DNA from: Streptomyces sp. MspMP-M5
GTDB taxonomy: Bacteria; Actinomycetota; Actinomycetes; Streptomycetales; Streptomycetaceae
Direction of reading: 5' to 3'
NCBI RefSeq assembly: GCF_000373585.1
Contig: NZ_KB891892.1
Coordinates: 38,408-102,407 of the forward strand
Length of the DNA: 64,000 nt
The notes under the pieces are model-generated. The model was given only the letters and a program-made list of their open reading frames with translations, was not told the DNA's origin and did no database searches. The translations under genes and the position numbers were made by a program. The first letter of the stretch is position 1, and every line of letters begins with the position of its first letter. Positions 42,537-49,766 of this stretch are shown here, in pieces.

Positions 42537-43700
42537 ATGCCCCGACCGTTCGACGGAGTGCGGATACTCGATCTCACGCACGTTCTGGCAGGACCGTTCG
42601 CCACCTACCAGTTGGCGGTCCTCGGTGCCGATGTGATCAAGATCGAGCCGCCGGACCGGCCGGACTTCGTGCGGTTCAAGGGCCCGGACCCCGCACTCAA
42701 TCGCCAGCAGCGCGGGGTCAACTACCAGGTCCAGGGCGGCAGCAAGCGAGCCATGGCGCTGGACCTGAAGACGCCGGGCGGGCGGCGGGTCTTCCGGCGC
42801 ATGGTCCGCACGGCCGATGTCGTCGTGGAGAACTACCGGGCCGGGGCACTGGAAGAACTCGGCCTGGGCCCCGGGCAACTGGCCCGGCTCAATCCGCGCC
42901 TGATCCACTGCTCGATGACCGGCTACGGGCAAGGGGGCCCGCGCGCCGGGGTGACCGCCTACGACAACGTGATCCAGGCGGCCTCGGGAATCATCGACCG
43001 CTGTGGCGGCCACAAGCCCAACCTCCCCTTCGTCGACTATGCCAGCGGCTACAACGCGGCCTTCGCGATCGCCGCCGCCCTCTACGGCCGGGACCGCGAC
43101 GGCCGCGGGCAGCGGATCGACTGCTCGATGCTCGACACCGCCCTGATGCTGATGGGCCCGCACCTGGCGGCTCAACTGCACGCACCGGACTGGCAGGCGC
43201 CACCGGAGGCCGGGTTGGGTGCGTACCCCACCGCGGACGGGGTGTTCGTCCTGGGCGCCCCGACCCCCGACCAGAACCGCAGACTGTGGACCGCCCTGGC
43301 GAGCGAGGGACACGATCACCCCCGCTTCCGCGACCTGCCCGACTTCGAGAGCCTGCACCGCCACAGTCAGGCCATGCGGCAGGTGCTGGCCGGCATCTTC
43401 CTGAGCCGCACCGCGGCCGCATGGGAGGACTGGGTCCACGCACACGGCCTGCCGGGAGAACGCCTCCGTACCCTGGCCGAGATCACCGCCGACGACCAGC
43501 TCCGTCACCGCCCCCTGCTGCACCACGGCGCGAACGGTGACCCGACGGTGCCGGTCGCGGCGTTCGCCTACGCCCACGACGGTCCGGAGCGCGTCCGTCC
43601 CGCGCCCGCCGTCGGCGAACACACCCAGGAGATCCTTGAAGAGATCGGCTTCACGACGGCGGAGGTCGAGGCCCTCAAGGCGGAAGGCGCCGTCCGGTGA
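42537..43700 (+). CDS. CaiB/BaiF family CoA transferase (class III)
   Basis: The 387-residue protein begins FDGVRILDLTHVLAGPFATYQLAVLGADVIKIEPP, has the family linker DLKTPGGRRVFRRMVRTADVVVENYRAGALEELGL and the catalytic Asp167 in FVDYASGYNAAFA. It transfers CoA between carboxylic acids (formyl-, succinyl- or carnitine-type). ATG 42537 has GGAGGA 7 nt upstream. The acid acceptor is unknown. A methyltransferase gene follows 46 bp downstream on the same strand. Confidence 0.9.
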   Translation: MPRPFDGVRILDLTHVLAGPFATYQLAVLGADVIKIEPPDRPDFVRFKGPDPALNRQQRGVNYQVQGGSKRAMALDLKTPGGRRVFRRMVRTADVVVENYRAGALEELGLGPGQLARLNPRLIHCSMTGYGQGGPRAGVTAYDNVIQAASGIIDRCGGHKPNLPFVDYASGYNAAFAIAAALYGRDRDGRGQRIDCSMLDTALMLMGPHLAAQLHAPDWQAPPEAGLGAYPTADGVFVLGAPTPDQNRRLWTALASEGHDHPRFRDLPDFESLHRHSQAMRQVLAGIFLSRTAAAWEDWVHAHGLPGERLRTLAEITADDQLRHRPLLHHGANGDPTVPVAAFAYAHDGPERVRPAPAVGEHTQEILEEIGFTTAEVEALKAEGAVR

Positions 43701-43746
43701 GCATGGGCAGCGACCTGCCCCGCGACGACCGGCCGGTGCGCTGAGC

Positions 43747-44367
43747 GTGGCCCACGACGATCCCAAGGACATCGTGCGGCGCGGGTACGACGCCGCCGCC
43801 CTGCGCTACGACGAGGTGTACGGCGGCGAGGGGAAGTACGAGCCCGTGCTGCGCGCACTGCGGCGGTGCCTTCCGGCCGGTGGCACGGTGCTGGACCTCG
43901 GCTGCGGCAGCGGAGTGCCGGTCGCACGGACCTTGGCCGCCGCCGGTCACCGCGTCACCGGAATCGACATCAGTGAGGTGCAGATCCGCCGGGCCCGGGA
44001 GCGGGTGCCCGAGGCGGAGTTCCTCCACGGTGATGCCTCGGCCGCATCGTTCGCCGCCGCGTCCTTCGACGCCGTCGTCTCCTTCTACACGCTGATCCAT
44101 CTGCCCTTGGCCGAGCAACCGCCCCTGCTGGGCAGGGTCGCCGAATGGCTGCGCCCCGGCGGGTGGTTCGTGGCCATCACGGGGTCCGGTGCCTGGACGG
44201 GCGTGGAGGAGGACTGGCTCGGCGGCGGTGCCCCGATGTGGTGGAGCCATGCGGATGCCGCCACCAACCGCGCGTGGATCACCGAGGCGGGCCTGACGGT
44301 CGAGCGGGAGGAGTTCGTGCCGGAGGGCGACGGCGGTCATGCGCTCTTCTGGGCACGGCGTCTCTGA
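43747..44367 (+). CDS. Class I SAM-dependent methyltransferase
   Basis: The 206-residue protein has motif I VLDLGCGSGVPVARTL (about residues 48-63), an acidic strand-2 end (GIDIS), motif FDAVVSFYTLIHLP and LRPGGWFVAITGSG. The substrate is not indicated, though WTGVEEDWLGGGAPMWWSHAD resembles small-molecule methyltransferases. Start GTG 43747 is the first start giving the family N-terminus (AHDDPKDIVRRGYDAAA); its ribosome site is weak, so it may be translated with the CoA transferase message. Confidence 0.87.
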   Translation: MAHDDPKDIVRRGYDAAALRYDEVYGGEGKYEPVLRALRRCLPAGGTVLDLGCGSGVPVARTLAAAGHRVTGIDISEVQIRRARERVPEAEFLHGDASAASFAAASFDAVVSFYTLIHLPLAEQPPLLGRVAEWLRPGGWFVAITGSGAWTGVEEDWLGGGAPMWWSHADAATNRAWITEAGLTVEREEFVPEGDGGHALFWARRL

Positions 44368-44420
44368 GGTACGGCGTGCCTGAGGCCGGTCGGAGGGGCC
44401 GCCCACGTCCCGGCGGGCCC

Positions 44421-44873
44421 CTATCGGGGCTCCGGTCCGGTCATCGTGTCGGCGATGATGCCGGCGAGACGGTGCAGTTGGGCGGCGAGGGCGTGCCGTT
44501 CGTCGGGTGTGAACTGCGACAGTGCCTGGGACTGCCGGGCGCGAAGTTCGGTGCGCATGGTGGTCAGCCGCTGGGCGCCGTCGTCGGTGAGGCGGATGAG
44601 TACCTGGCGTTCGTCGTGCTCGGAGCGCCGTCGGGTGACCACGCCGTTGGCTTCGAGTTGTTTGAGCATCCGGATGGCGGTGGGGACGCTGATGTCGGCG
44701 TTGGCGGCGAGTCTGCCGACCGGTAGGCCGTCGCCCCGAGCGTCTTCCATGAGCGGGGCGAGCAGGGCCAGTTGGGCCATGGACAGTCCGGCCGCGGAGC
44801 GGCCGACGGTGGCGGCCCGTGAGCGGCGCATGGCGTAGAACAGCTGGTCGGCCGCCTGCGCCAGCTCCTCCAC
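44421..44873 (-). CDS. MarR family transcriptional regulator
   Basis: The 150-residue protein has a winged helix with LAANADISVPTAIRMLKQLEANGVVTRRRSEHDERQVLIRLTDDG, the MarR recognition helix and wing. It starts at GTG 44873 with GGGGCGGC upstream. It lies head-to-head with the amidohydrolase reading frame only 46 bp away, leaving very little room for two promoters. That spacing, and the missing N-terminus of the neighbour, suggest a rearrangement at the junction. Confidence 0.85.
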   Translation of the reverse strand: MEELAQAADQLFYAMRRSRAATVGRSAAGLSMAQLALLAPLMEDARGDGLPVGRLAANADISVPTAIRMLKQLEANGVVTRRRSEHDERQVLIRLTDDGAQRLTTMRTELRARQSQALSQFTPDERHALAAQLHRLAGIIADTMTGPEPR

Positions 44874-44919
44874 GCCGCCCCGGTCGGCGGCGGGACCCCG
44901 GTGGTGGGCGGCGGCGCCC

Positions 44920-45789
44920 TTGCTGGTGTCCGGCGGCTGGCCCGTCCCGGCCTGGAGCCCGGACGGCGCGATCGCGATGATGGACCGGCAGGGCATCGCC
45001 ACCGGTGTGCTCTCGGTCACCGCGCCCGGCGTCCACCTGGCCGGCGACGCCGAGGCCCGCACCCTGGCCCGCGCCGTCAACGAGTACACCGCCGAGGTCG
45101 TCAAGGACCGCCCCGACCGCTTCGGCCACTTCGCCGGCGTTCCCCTGCCCGATGTCGACGCGGCCCTCGCCGAGGCCGTCCACGCGCTGGACACCCTGGG
45201 CGCCGACGGCGTCGTGCTGATGTCCAACGCGCACGGCCGCTACCTCGGCGACCCGGACTTCGAGCCGCTGTGGGACGAACTCGACCGGCGGGCGGCCGTC
45301 GTCTTCGTCCACCCCGCCCAGCCCCCGCTGCCGCTGCTGCCGGGCACCCCCGCTCCGCTGGCCGACTTCGTCTTCGACACCACCCGCAGCGCCCTCGACC
45401 TCGTGCTCAACGGCGTGCTGCGCCGCCACCCGAGCCTCCGTGTGATCCTCTCCCACGGCGGCGGTTTCCTGCCCTACGCCGCCTACCGCTTCGCCGGCCT
45501 GGCCCCCCTCGCCGTGGACCCGGACCGCGACGCCGACGACGTGCTGCGCGACCTCAAGCGCTTCTACTTCGACACCGCCCTGTCCGCCGGCCCCAGCGCC
45601 CTGCCCGCCCTGCTCGCCTTCGCCGAACCGGGCCACGTCCTGTACGGCAGTGACTGGCCCTTCGCACCCCAGGAAGCCGGCACCTACTACAACCACCACC
45701 TGGAGACCTACCCCCACTACGCTCCCGGTCAGGCCCGGGCCATCGACCGCGGCAACGCCGAGGCGCTCTTCCCCCGCCTCGCCCGCTGA
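44920..45789 (+). CDS. Amidohydrolase family protein, apparently N-terminally truncated
   Basis: The 289-residue frame matches amidohydrolase-2 (ACMSD/decarboxylase-like) enzymes from SGGWPVPAWSPDGAIAMMDRQGIATGVLSV through VILSHGGGFLPYAAYRF to VLYGSDWPFA. Family members begin about 25-30 residues earlier with a D-x-H-x-H metal motif. Here no such codons exist upstream in any frame: the sequence runs straight into the MarR start. The remaining metal and acid residues (His in FVHP and SHGG, Asp in GSDWPF) are present. The start is TTG 44920 or GTG 44926. Without the first two His ligands the zinc site would be incomplete, so the product may be inactive. Confidence 0.75.
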   Translation: MLVSGGWPVPAWSPDGAIAMMDRQGIATGVLSVTAPGVHLAGDAEARTLARAVNEYTAEVVKDRPDRFGHFAGVPLPDVDAALAEAVHALDTLGADGVVLMSNAHGRYLGDPDFEPLWDELDRRAAVVFVHPAQPPLPLLPGTPAPLADFVFDTTRSALDLVLNGVLRRHPSLRVILSHGGGFLPYAAYRFAGLAPLAVDPDRDADDVLRDLKRFYFDTALSAGPSALPALLAFAEPGHVLYGSDWPFAPQEAGTYYNHHLETYPHYAPGQARAIDRGNAEALFPRLAR

Positions 45790-45840
45790 CGCCTCGCCGG
45801 TGGCGTGGTGCGCCGACAGGGGGCGGTGCATGGTGGAGGG

Positions 45841-47091
45841 GTGGCCACCCGGCAGCTCGTTGCCGGTATGCGGCAGCCGTGGAAGTCGAGCCAGGCGCTG
45901 CTGCTGATTCCGGTCGTGCTCATCGTGACGATCACGGTCGTGGATCTGCTGGTGCCGGCCGATGTGCATCTGGGGCCGTTGCTGGTGATCGCGCCGGCCA
46001 TCACCGCGTCGTTCGCCGGACCGTGGACGACCGGGGTGATCGGGCTGCTGACCGTGGCGGCGCAAGCCTTCATCGGCTGGCACTTCGACGCGCTGTTCAC
46101 TCGCAATGTGCTGGTGCAGATCCTGGCGATCGCGGTGCTGTCGGCCCTGGTGGTCTTCTACTGCCTGGCGCGGGAACGGCACCGCGCGGAGCTGGCCCAG
46201 GTGCGGTCGGTGGCCGAGGCCGCCCAGCATGTGCTGTTGTGGCCGTTGCCGGAACGGATCGGGCCGCTGCAGATCGCCTGTCTGTACCTGGCCGCCGAGA
46301 ACGAGGCCCAGATCGGCGGGGACCTCTACGCCGCCACCCGCACCGACAACGCGGTCCGGGTGATGATCGGAGACGTACGCGGCAAGGGCCTGTCCGCCAT
46401 CGGCGAGGCCGCGGTGCTGCTGGGGGCCTTCCGCGAGGCCGCCCACCGGCACACCACCCTGCCCGATCTCGCCGCCAACCTGGAGGAGAGCGTCGCCCGC
46501 TACCTCACGGACTTCGAACCGGCGGAGGAGGCGGGGGAGCGGTTCGCCACCACGCTCCTGCTGGAGATCCCCGACGGCGACCACATCACCCGCATGACCA
46601 GCTGCGGCCACCCCCCGCCCCTGCTGCTCAGCCCCGGAGGCGCCGTCACCGCCCCGAGCCTGCATCCGGCGCCCCCGTTGGGCATCGGGGCCATCGGCCC
46701 GGCCGGTTACTCCCTGGACGTGGTCTCCTTCCAGCCGGGCGACACGCTGCTGCTGTACACCGACGGCGTCATCGAGGCCCGCGACGCCGCCGGCGGCTTC
46801 TACCCGTTCGGCGAACGGGCCGCCCAGTGGACGGGCGCCAGCCCGGAGGCGCTGCTGCACCACATCCGGCGCGATCTCCTCGCCCATGTCGGCGGGCGCC
46901 TCGCCGACGACGCGGCACTCATCGCGCTGCACCGCACACCCACCGTGCACCGCGGCCGGCACACCGGGCGGGGTCTGCGCCTCGGCGGACTCGGCCACTC
47001 CGCGCACGAGGAAGCACCGGCGGCCGACCCGCCGGACTCCACACGCTCGTGGCCGGACTCCCCGCCGGCCGAGGACACCCACCCGCCGTGA
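45841..47091 (+). CDS. Membrane PP2C-family (SpoIIE-type) serine/threonine phosphatase
   Basis: The 416-residue protein has about four N-terminal spans (residues about 15-115), a short coiled linker and a SpoIIE/RsbU phosphatase domain with metal motifs IGGDLYA, MIGDVRGKGLSA, YTDGVIEA and DDAALIAL. Such enzymes dephosphorylate anti-anti-sigma factors and so release alternative sigma factors; the membrane part may sense a signal. GTG 45841 with GGTGGAGGG upstream is the chosen start; ATG 45868 is an alternative. The C-terminal tail (about 60 residues) is disordered. No anti-sigma gene is adjacent. Confidence 0.88.
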   Translation: MATRQLVAGMRQPWKSSQALLLIPVVLIVTITVVDLLVPADVHLGPLLVIAPAITASFAGPWTTGVIGLLTVAAQAFIGWHFDALFTRNVLVQILAIAVLSALVVFYCLARERHRAELAQVRSVAEAAQHVLLWPLPERIGPLQIACLYLAAENEAQIGGDLYAATRTDNAVRVMIGDVRGKGLSAIGEAAVLLGAFREAAHRHTTLPDLAANLEESVARYLTDFEPAEEAGERFATTLLLEIPDGDHITRMTSCGHPPPLLLSPGGAVTAPSLHPAPPLGIGAIGPAGYSLDVVSFQPGDTLLLYTDGVIEARDAAGGFYPFGERAAQWTGASPEALLHHIRRDLLAHVGGRLADDAALIALHRTPTVHRGRHTGRGLRLGGLGHSAHEEAPAADPPDSTRSWPDSPPAEDTHPP

Positions 47092-47129
47092 TCGGGCGGC
47101 GGAGGGGCGGAACGGGCGGAGGGCCCGGC

Positions 47130-48107
47130 TCACTTCCTCGTGCGGTGGGCGGGTCCGCCCTGCACGGCCACGGCGATACCGTCGAGCAGCGGCTTGAGAC
47201 CGAACGTGAACAGGGCGTCCAGGTCGAGGTCGTAGCCGCCGTCCAGACTGCGTGCGGTGCGGGTGAACACCGGGTAGTGGTCGGCGGCGACGATCGCCTC
47301 GTAGGCGGAGGTCTGGCGGTCCATCCACTGGTCCGCGGACAACCCGGTGGCCGCCTCGGCCTGGGCCGCCCGCTCCAGGTGCACGGCGATGCCCTGCACA
47401 TAGCTGTAGAGGAGGACGTGCAGGTCGAACATGGTCGCCGGATCGAGGCCATGGCCGTCCAGGGCGGCGAGCGCCCACTCGGCGTGGACCATCAGCTCCG
47501 GCAGCATCAGCGGGCGGGTGAGCGTGTCGACCTGCGCGAGCCAGGGGTGTCTGCGGTAGATCCGCCACAGGGTGTGTGCACCGAGTTCCAGCCTGGCGCG
47601 CCAGTCCTCCGGCGGGGTGGCCGGATAGCTCTCCTCGCCGAACGCCGCATCGGCCATCAGCCGCACCAGGTCGTCCTTGCTGGTCACGTACCGGTACGGG
47701 GACATGGCGGCGACACCGAGCCGGGCGGCGACGCTGCGCATGGACACCGCCGCCAGTCCCTCGCTGTCCGCGATCTCCGTCGCCGCGCGGACGATCCGCT
47801 CACGGGACAGTTCGTGATCGGCGGCGGCCGGGGAGGGCGAGCGGCGCCTGGGTGCGGAAGGCCGTTCCGGCGCCGGCGTACGGTCCTGGGCCACCGCCAC
47901 GGTGCCGACCCGGGGGCGGGCCTCGACCAGTCCCTCCAGGCGCAGCGTGGTCAACGCCTTGGTGGCGGTGGCCAGTGCGACTCCCCACTCACGGGCGATC
48001 TGCCGCGTCGACGGCACGCGCTCGCCCGGGGCGATGGTGCCGTCGAGGATGCGTCGCCCGATCTCGTCGGCGATGCGCCGGAACGGCGGGTCGGAGGTCG
48101 CGGCCAT
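47130..48107 (-). CDS. GntR-TetR fusion transcriptional regulator
   Basis: The 325-residue protein combines two DNA-binding modules. Residues about 7-75 are a GntR-type winged helix (RRIADEIGRRILDGTIAPGERVPSTRQIAREWGVALATATKAL). After a Pro/Arg linker, residues about 100-150 are a TetR HTH (RIVRAATEIADSEGLAAVSMRSVAARLGVAAMSPYRYVTSKDDL), followed by a TetR_C-type ligand domain. ATG 48107 has GGGAG about 7 nt upstream. It is divergent from an FAD monooxygenase, with two CTGnnCTAGnnCAG palindromes between them, its likely operators. The double HTH could bind composite sites. Confidence 0.9.
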   Translation of the reverse strand: MAATSDPPFRRIADEIGRRILDGTIAPGERVPSTRQIAREWGVALATATKALTTLRLEGLVEARPRVGTVAVAQDRTPAPERPSAPRRRSPSPAAADHELSRERIVRAATEIADSEGLAAVSMRSVAARLGVAAMSPYRYVTSKDDLVRLMADAAFGEESYPATPPEDWRARLELGAHTLWRIYRRHPWLAQVDTLTRPLMLPELMVHAEWALAALDGHGLDPATMFDLHVLLYSYVQGIAVHLERAAQAEAATGLSADQWMDRQTSAYEAIVAADHYPVFTRTARSLDGGYDLDLDALFTFGLKPLLDGIAVAVQGGPAHRTRK

Positions 48108-48146
48108 GTCGTCGGCTCCCTGAGTATTTTTTCGCGCTCCTGGCAG

Positions 48147-48207
48147 CTGTACTAGAGCAGACCCTACCAGCGCGAAGGGTGGAAAAGCTGCCGCTGGACT
48201 AGAACAG
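48147..48207. promoter_or_regulatory. Two palindromic operator candidates CTGnnCTAGnnCAG
   Basis: CTGTACTAGAGCAG (48147-48160) and CTGGACTAGAACAG (48194-48207) share the palindromic frame CTG-CTAG-CAG and are 47 bp apart. They lie between the GntR-TetR regulator and the FAD monooxygenase; both genes could be repressed from them. Confidence 0.6.
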
Positions 48208-48280
48208 CAGGCCAGGAAGGGCAGTTGGCGGCGCTGTGCATACGCCGTACATTCAGCCGCGTACAGCGTATGAAAGGGCT

Positions 48281-48355
48281 TGCTCACATGAAGACTGCTC
48301 ACATGAAGACTGCTCACATGAAGACTGCGCGCATGGAGTCTGCGGTCATGAAGTC
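48281..48355 (+). repeat. Five 15-bp tandem repeats, each with an in-frame ATG
   Basis: TGCTCACATGAAGAC is present three times exactly (48281-48325), then as TGCGCGCATGGAGTC and TGCGGTCATGAAGTC. Each copy supplies an ATG in the frame of the FAD monooxygenase at 48288, 48303, 48318, 48333 and 48348. Confidence 0.9.
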
Positions 48356-49463
48356 GGTGCTTGTTTCCGGTGCCGGGGTTGCGGGGACCGCGCTCGCCTC
48401 CCTCCTGCGTCGGGAGGGCGTTGCCGTGACGGTGGTGGACAGTGCGCCGGGGATACGCCGTGGCGGACAGGCGGTCGACATCCGGGGCGTCGCGCTCGAA
48501 GTCGTCGACCGGATGGGGCTGTTGGGACCGGCCCGCGCCCATCGCACCCGGATGCGGGGCATGTCCGTCCTGGACGGCGACGGTCGGGAGATCAGCCGCT
48601 CCACCGAGGCGACGTTCAGCAGCGGCCGGCTCGACAGTGACGACATCGAGCTGCTGCGCGAGGACCTGGTGCGCCTGCTGCACCAACGCGCCGGAAACGG
48701 CGTCGAGTTCCTCTTCGGGGACAGTATCGCCGCACTCGACCAGGACACGGACGGCGTGCGGGTCGCCTTCGAGCATGGTCGCTCGCGGACGTTCGACCTG
48801 GTCGTGGGGGCCGACGGACTGCACTCGTGCGTACGGCGCCTGGGCTTCGGGCCGGAGGAACGCTTCACCCGTCCGCTGGGCATGCAGCTGGCGATCTTCA
48901 GCGCGGACAACTTCCTGGGCCTGGCGGACTGGCAGGTCTGGCTCAGGGACGGCGAGACCGGCTACGGGATCTATCCCGTGCGGGACAACACCGAGCTGCG
49001 GATCTCGTTCGGCTTCGCGGCCGAGCCCGGCAGCGCCGCCGACCGTGACCCCGAACGGCAGAAGCAGGTGGTGGCCGACCGGATGGCGGCGCTGCGCTGG
49101 GAGACCCCCAGGCTGCTGAAGGCGCTGTGGGAGGCGCCCGACTTCTCCTTCGACGCGATGACACAGGTACACCTGGACCGCTGGTCGCACGGCCGGACGG
49201 CGCTGCTCGGCGACGCCGGATACTGCGCCTCACCGCTCTCCGGCCAGGGGACCAGCCTGGCTCTCGTGGGCGCCTACGTCCTCGCCGAAGCGCTGCGCCG
49301 GTCCGGGGGCGACCACCGAGCGGCGTTCGCCACCTACGAGGAGCGGATGCGCCCGTTCGTCGCGCTCAACCAGGCACTGGCCACCGAGAACCCCGGCGCA
49401 CCGGCCGACGAGGCGTCCGTGGAGCGCGCCAAGAACGCCCTCGTACTGGACGGATGCCCCTGA
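48288..49463 (+). CDS. FAD-dependent monooxygenase (TetX/PHBH-like)
   Basis: The protein is 371-391 residues depending on the start. It has the FAD motif VSGAGVAGTALASLL, the DG-type motif VVGADGLHSCVRR and the second FAD motif LLGDAGYCASPLSGQGTSLALVGAYVLAEAL, placing it with group A flavin hydroxylases such as TetX-like enzymes. NAD(P)H and O2 would be cosubstrates. Five in-frame ATGs from the 15-bp repeat precede the fold. ATG 48288 has AAAGGG 9 nt upstream, while ATG 48348 has GGAG and gives the usual N-terminus MKSVLVSGAG. The divergent GntR-TetR regulator probably controls it. Confidence 0.88.
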   Translation: MKTAHMKTAHMKTARMESAVMKSVLVSGAGVAGTALASLLRREGVAVTVVDSAPGIRRGGQAVDIRGVALEVVDRMGLLGPARAHRTRMRGMSVLDGDGREISRSTEATFSSGRLDSDDIELLREDLVRLLHQRAGNGVEFLFGDSIAALDQDTDGVRVAFEHGRSRTFDLVVGADGLHSCVRRLGFGPEERFTRPLGMQLAIFSADNFLGLADWQVWLRDGETGYGIYPVRDNTELRISFGFAAEPGSAADRDPERQKQVVADRMAALRWETPRLLKALWEAPDFSFDAMTQVHLDRWSHGRTALLGDAGYCASPLSGQGTSLALVGAYVLAEALRRSGGDHRAAFATYEERMRPFVALNQALATENPGAPADEASVERAKNALVLDGCP

Positions 49464-49577
49464 CCTCGCCGTAGAAGTCGGGACGAAGGACCGGGCAGGG
49501 GCCGGCTCCGGGACGACGCCGACCGGGAACGCCGCCGCCGGTGCCCGCCGTGCCCACGTTCGGCCCGCTGTACATGC

Positions 49578-49613
49578 GCAGCGCCCCGTTCGGTGATGGG
49601 CTGGGGGCGCTGC
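49578..49613. terminator. Hairpin after the FAD monooxygenase gene
   Basis: GCAGCGCCCC (49578-49587) pairs with GGGGCGCTGC (49604-49613). It lies in the 303-bp gap before the amino acid oxidase gene, which otherwise shows only the presumed promoter region. Confidence 0.5.
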
Positions 49614-49766
49614 CGTGCGGAAGCTGACTTCGGAATATGCCAAGTCCGCTCCGTACCGAGTCCCACGACCAGTCCCACAACTGTCCGCACCGGGCCGGGC
49701 GGGCCGGTGCGCGCCGCCCCGGGCCACCGCTGCGCCGCCCCTCCACGAGAACGGCTGAACCTCCCC

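Noticed and set aside
41283..47568. Very long minus-strand open frames opposite the CoA transferase, methyltransferase and phosphatase genes
   Set aside because: They arise from the GC bias on the strand opposite well-supported genes; translations are low-complexity and without motifs.
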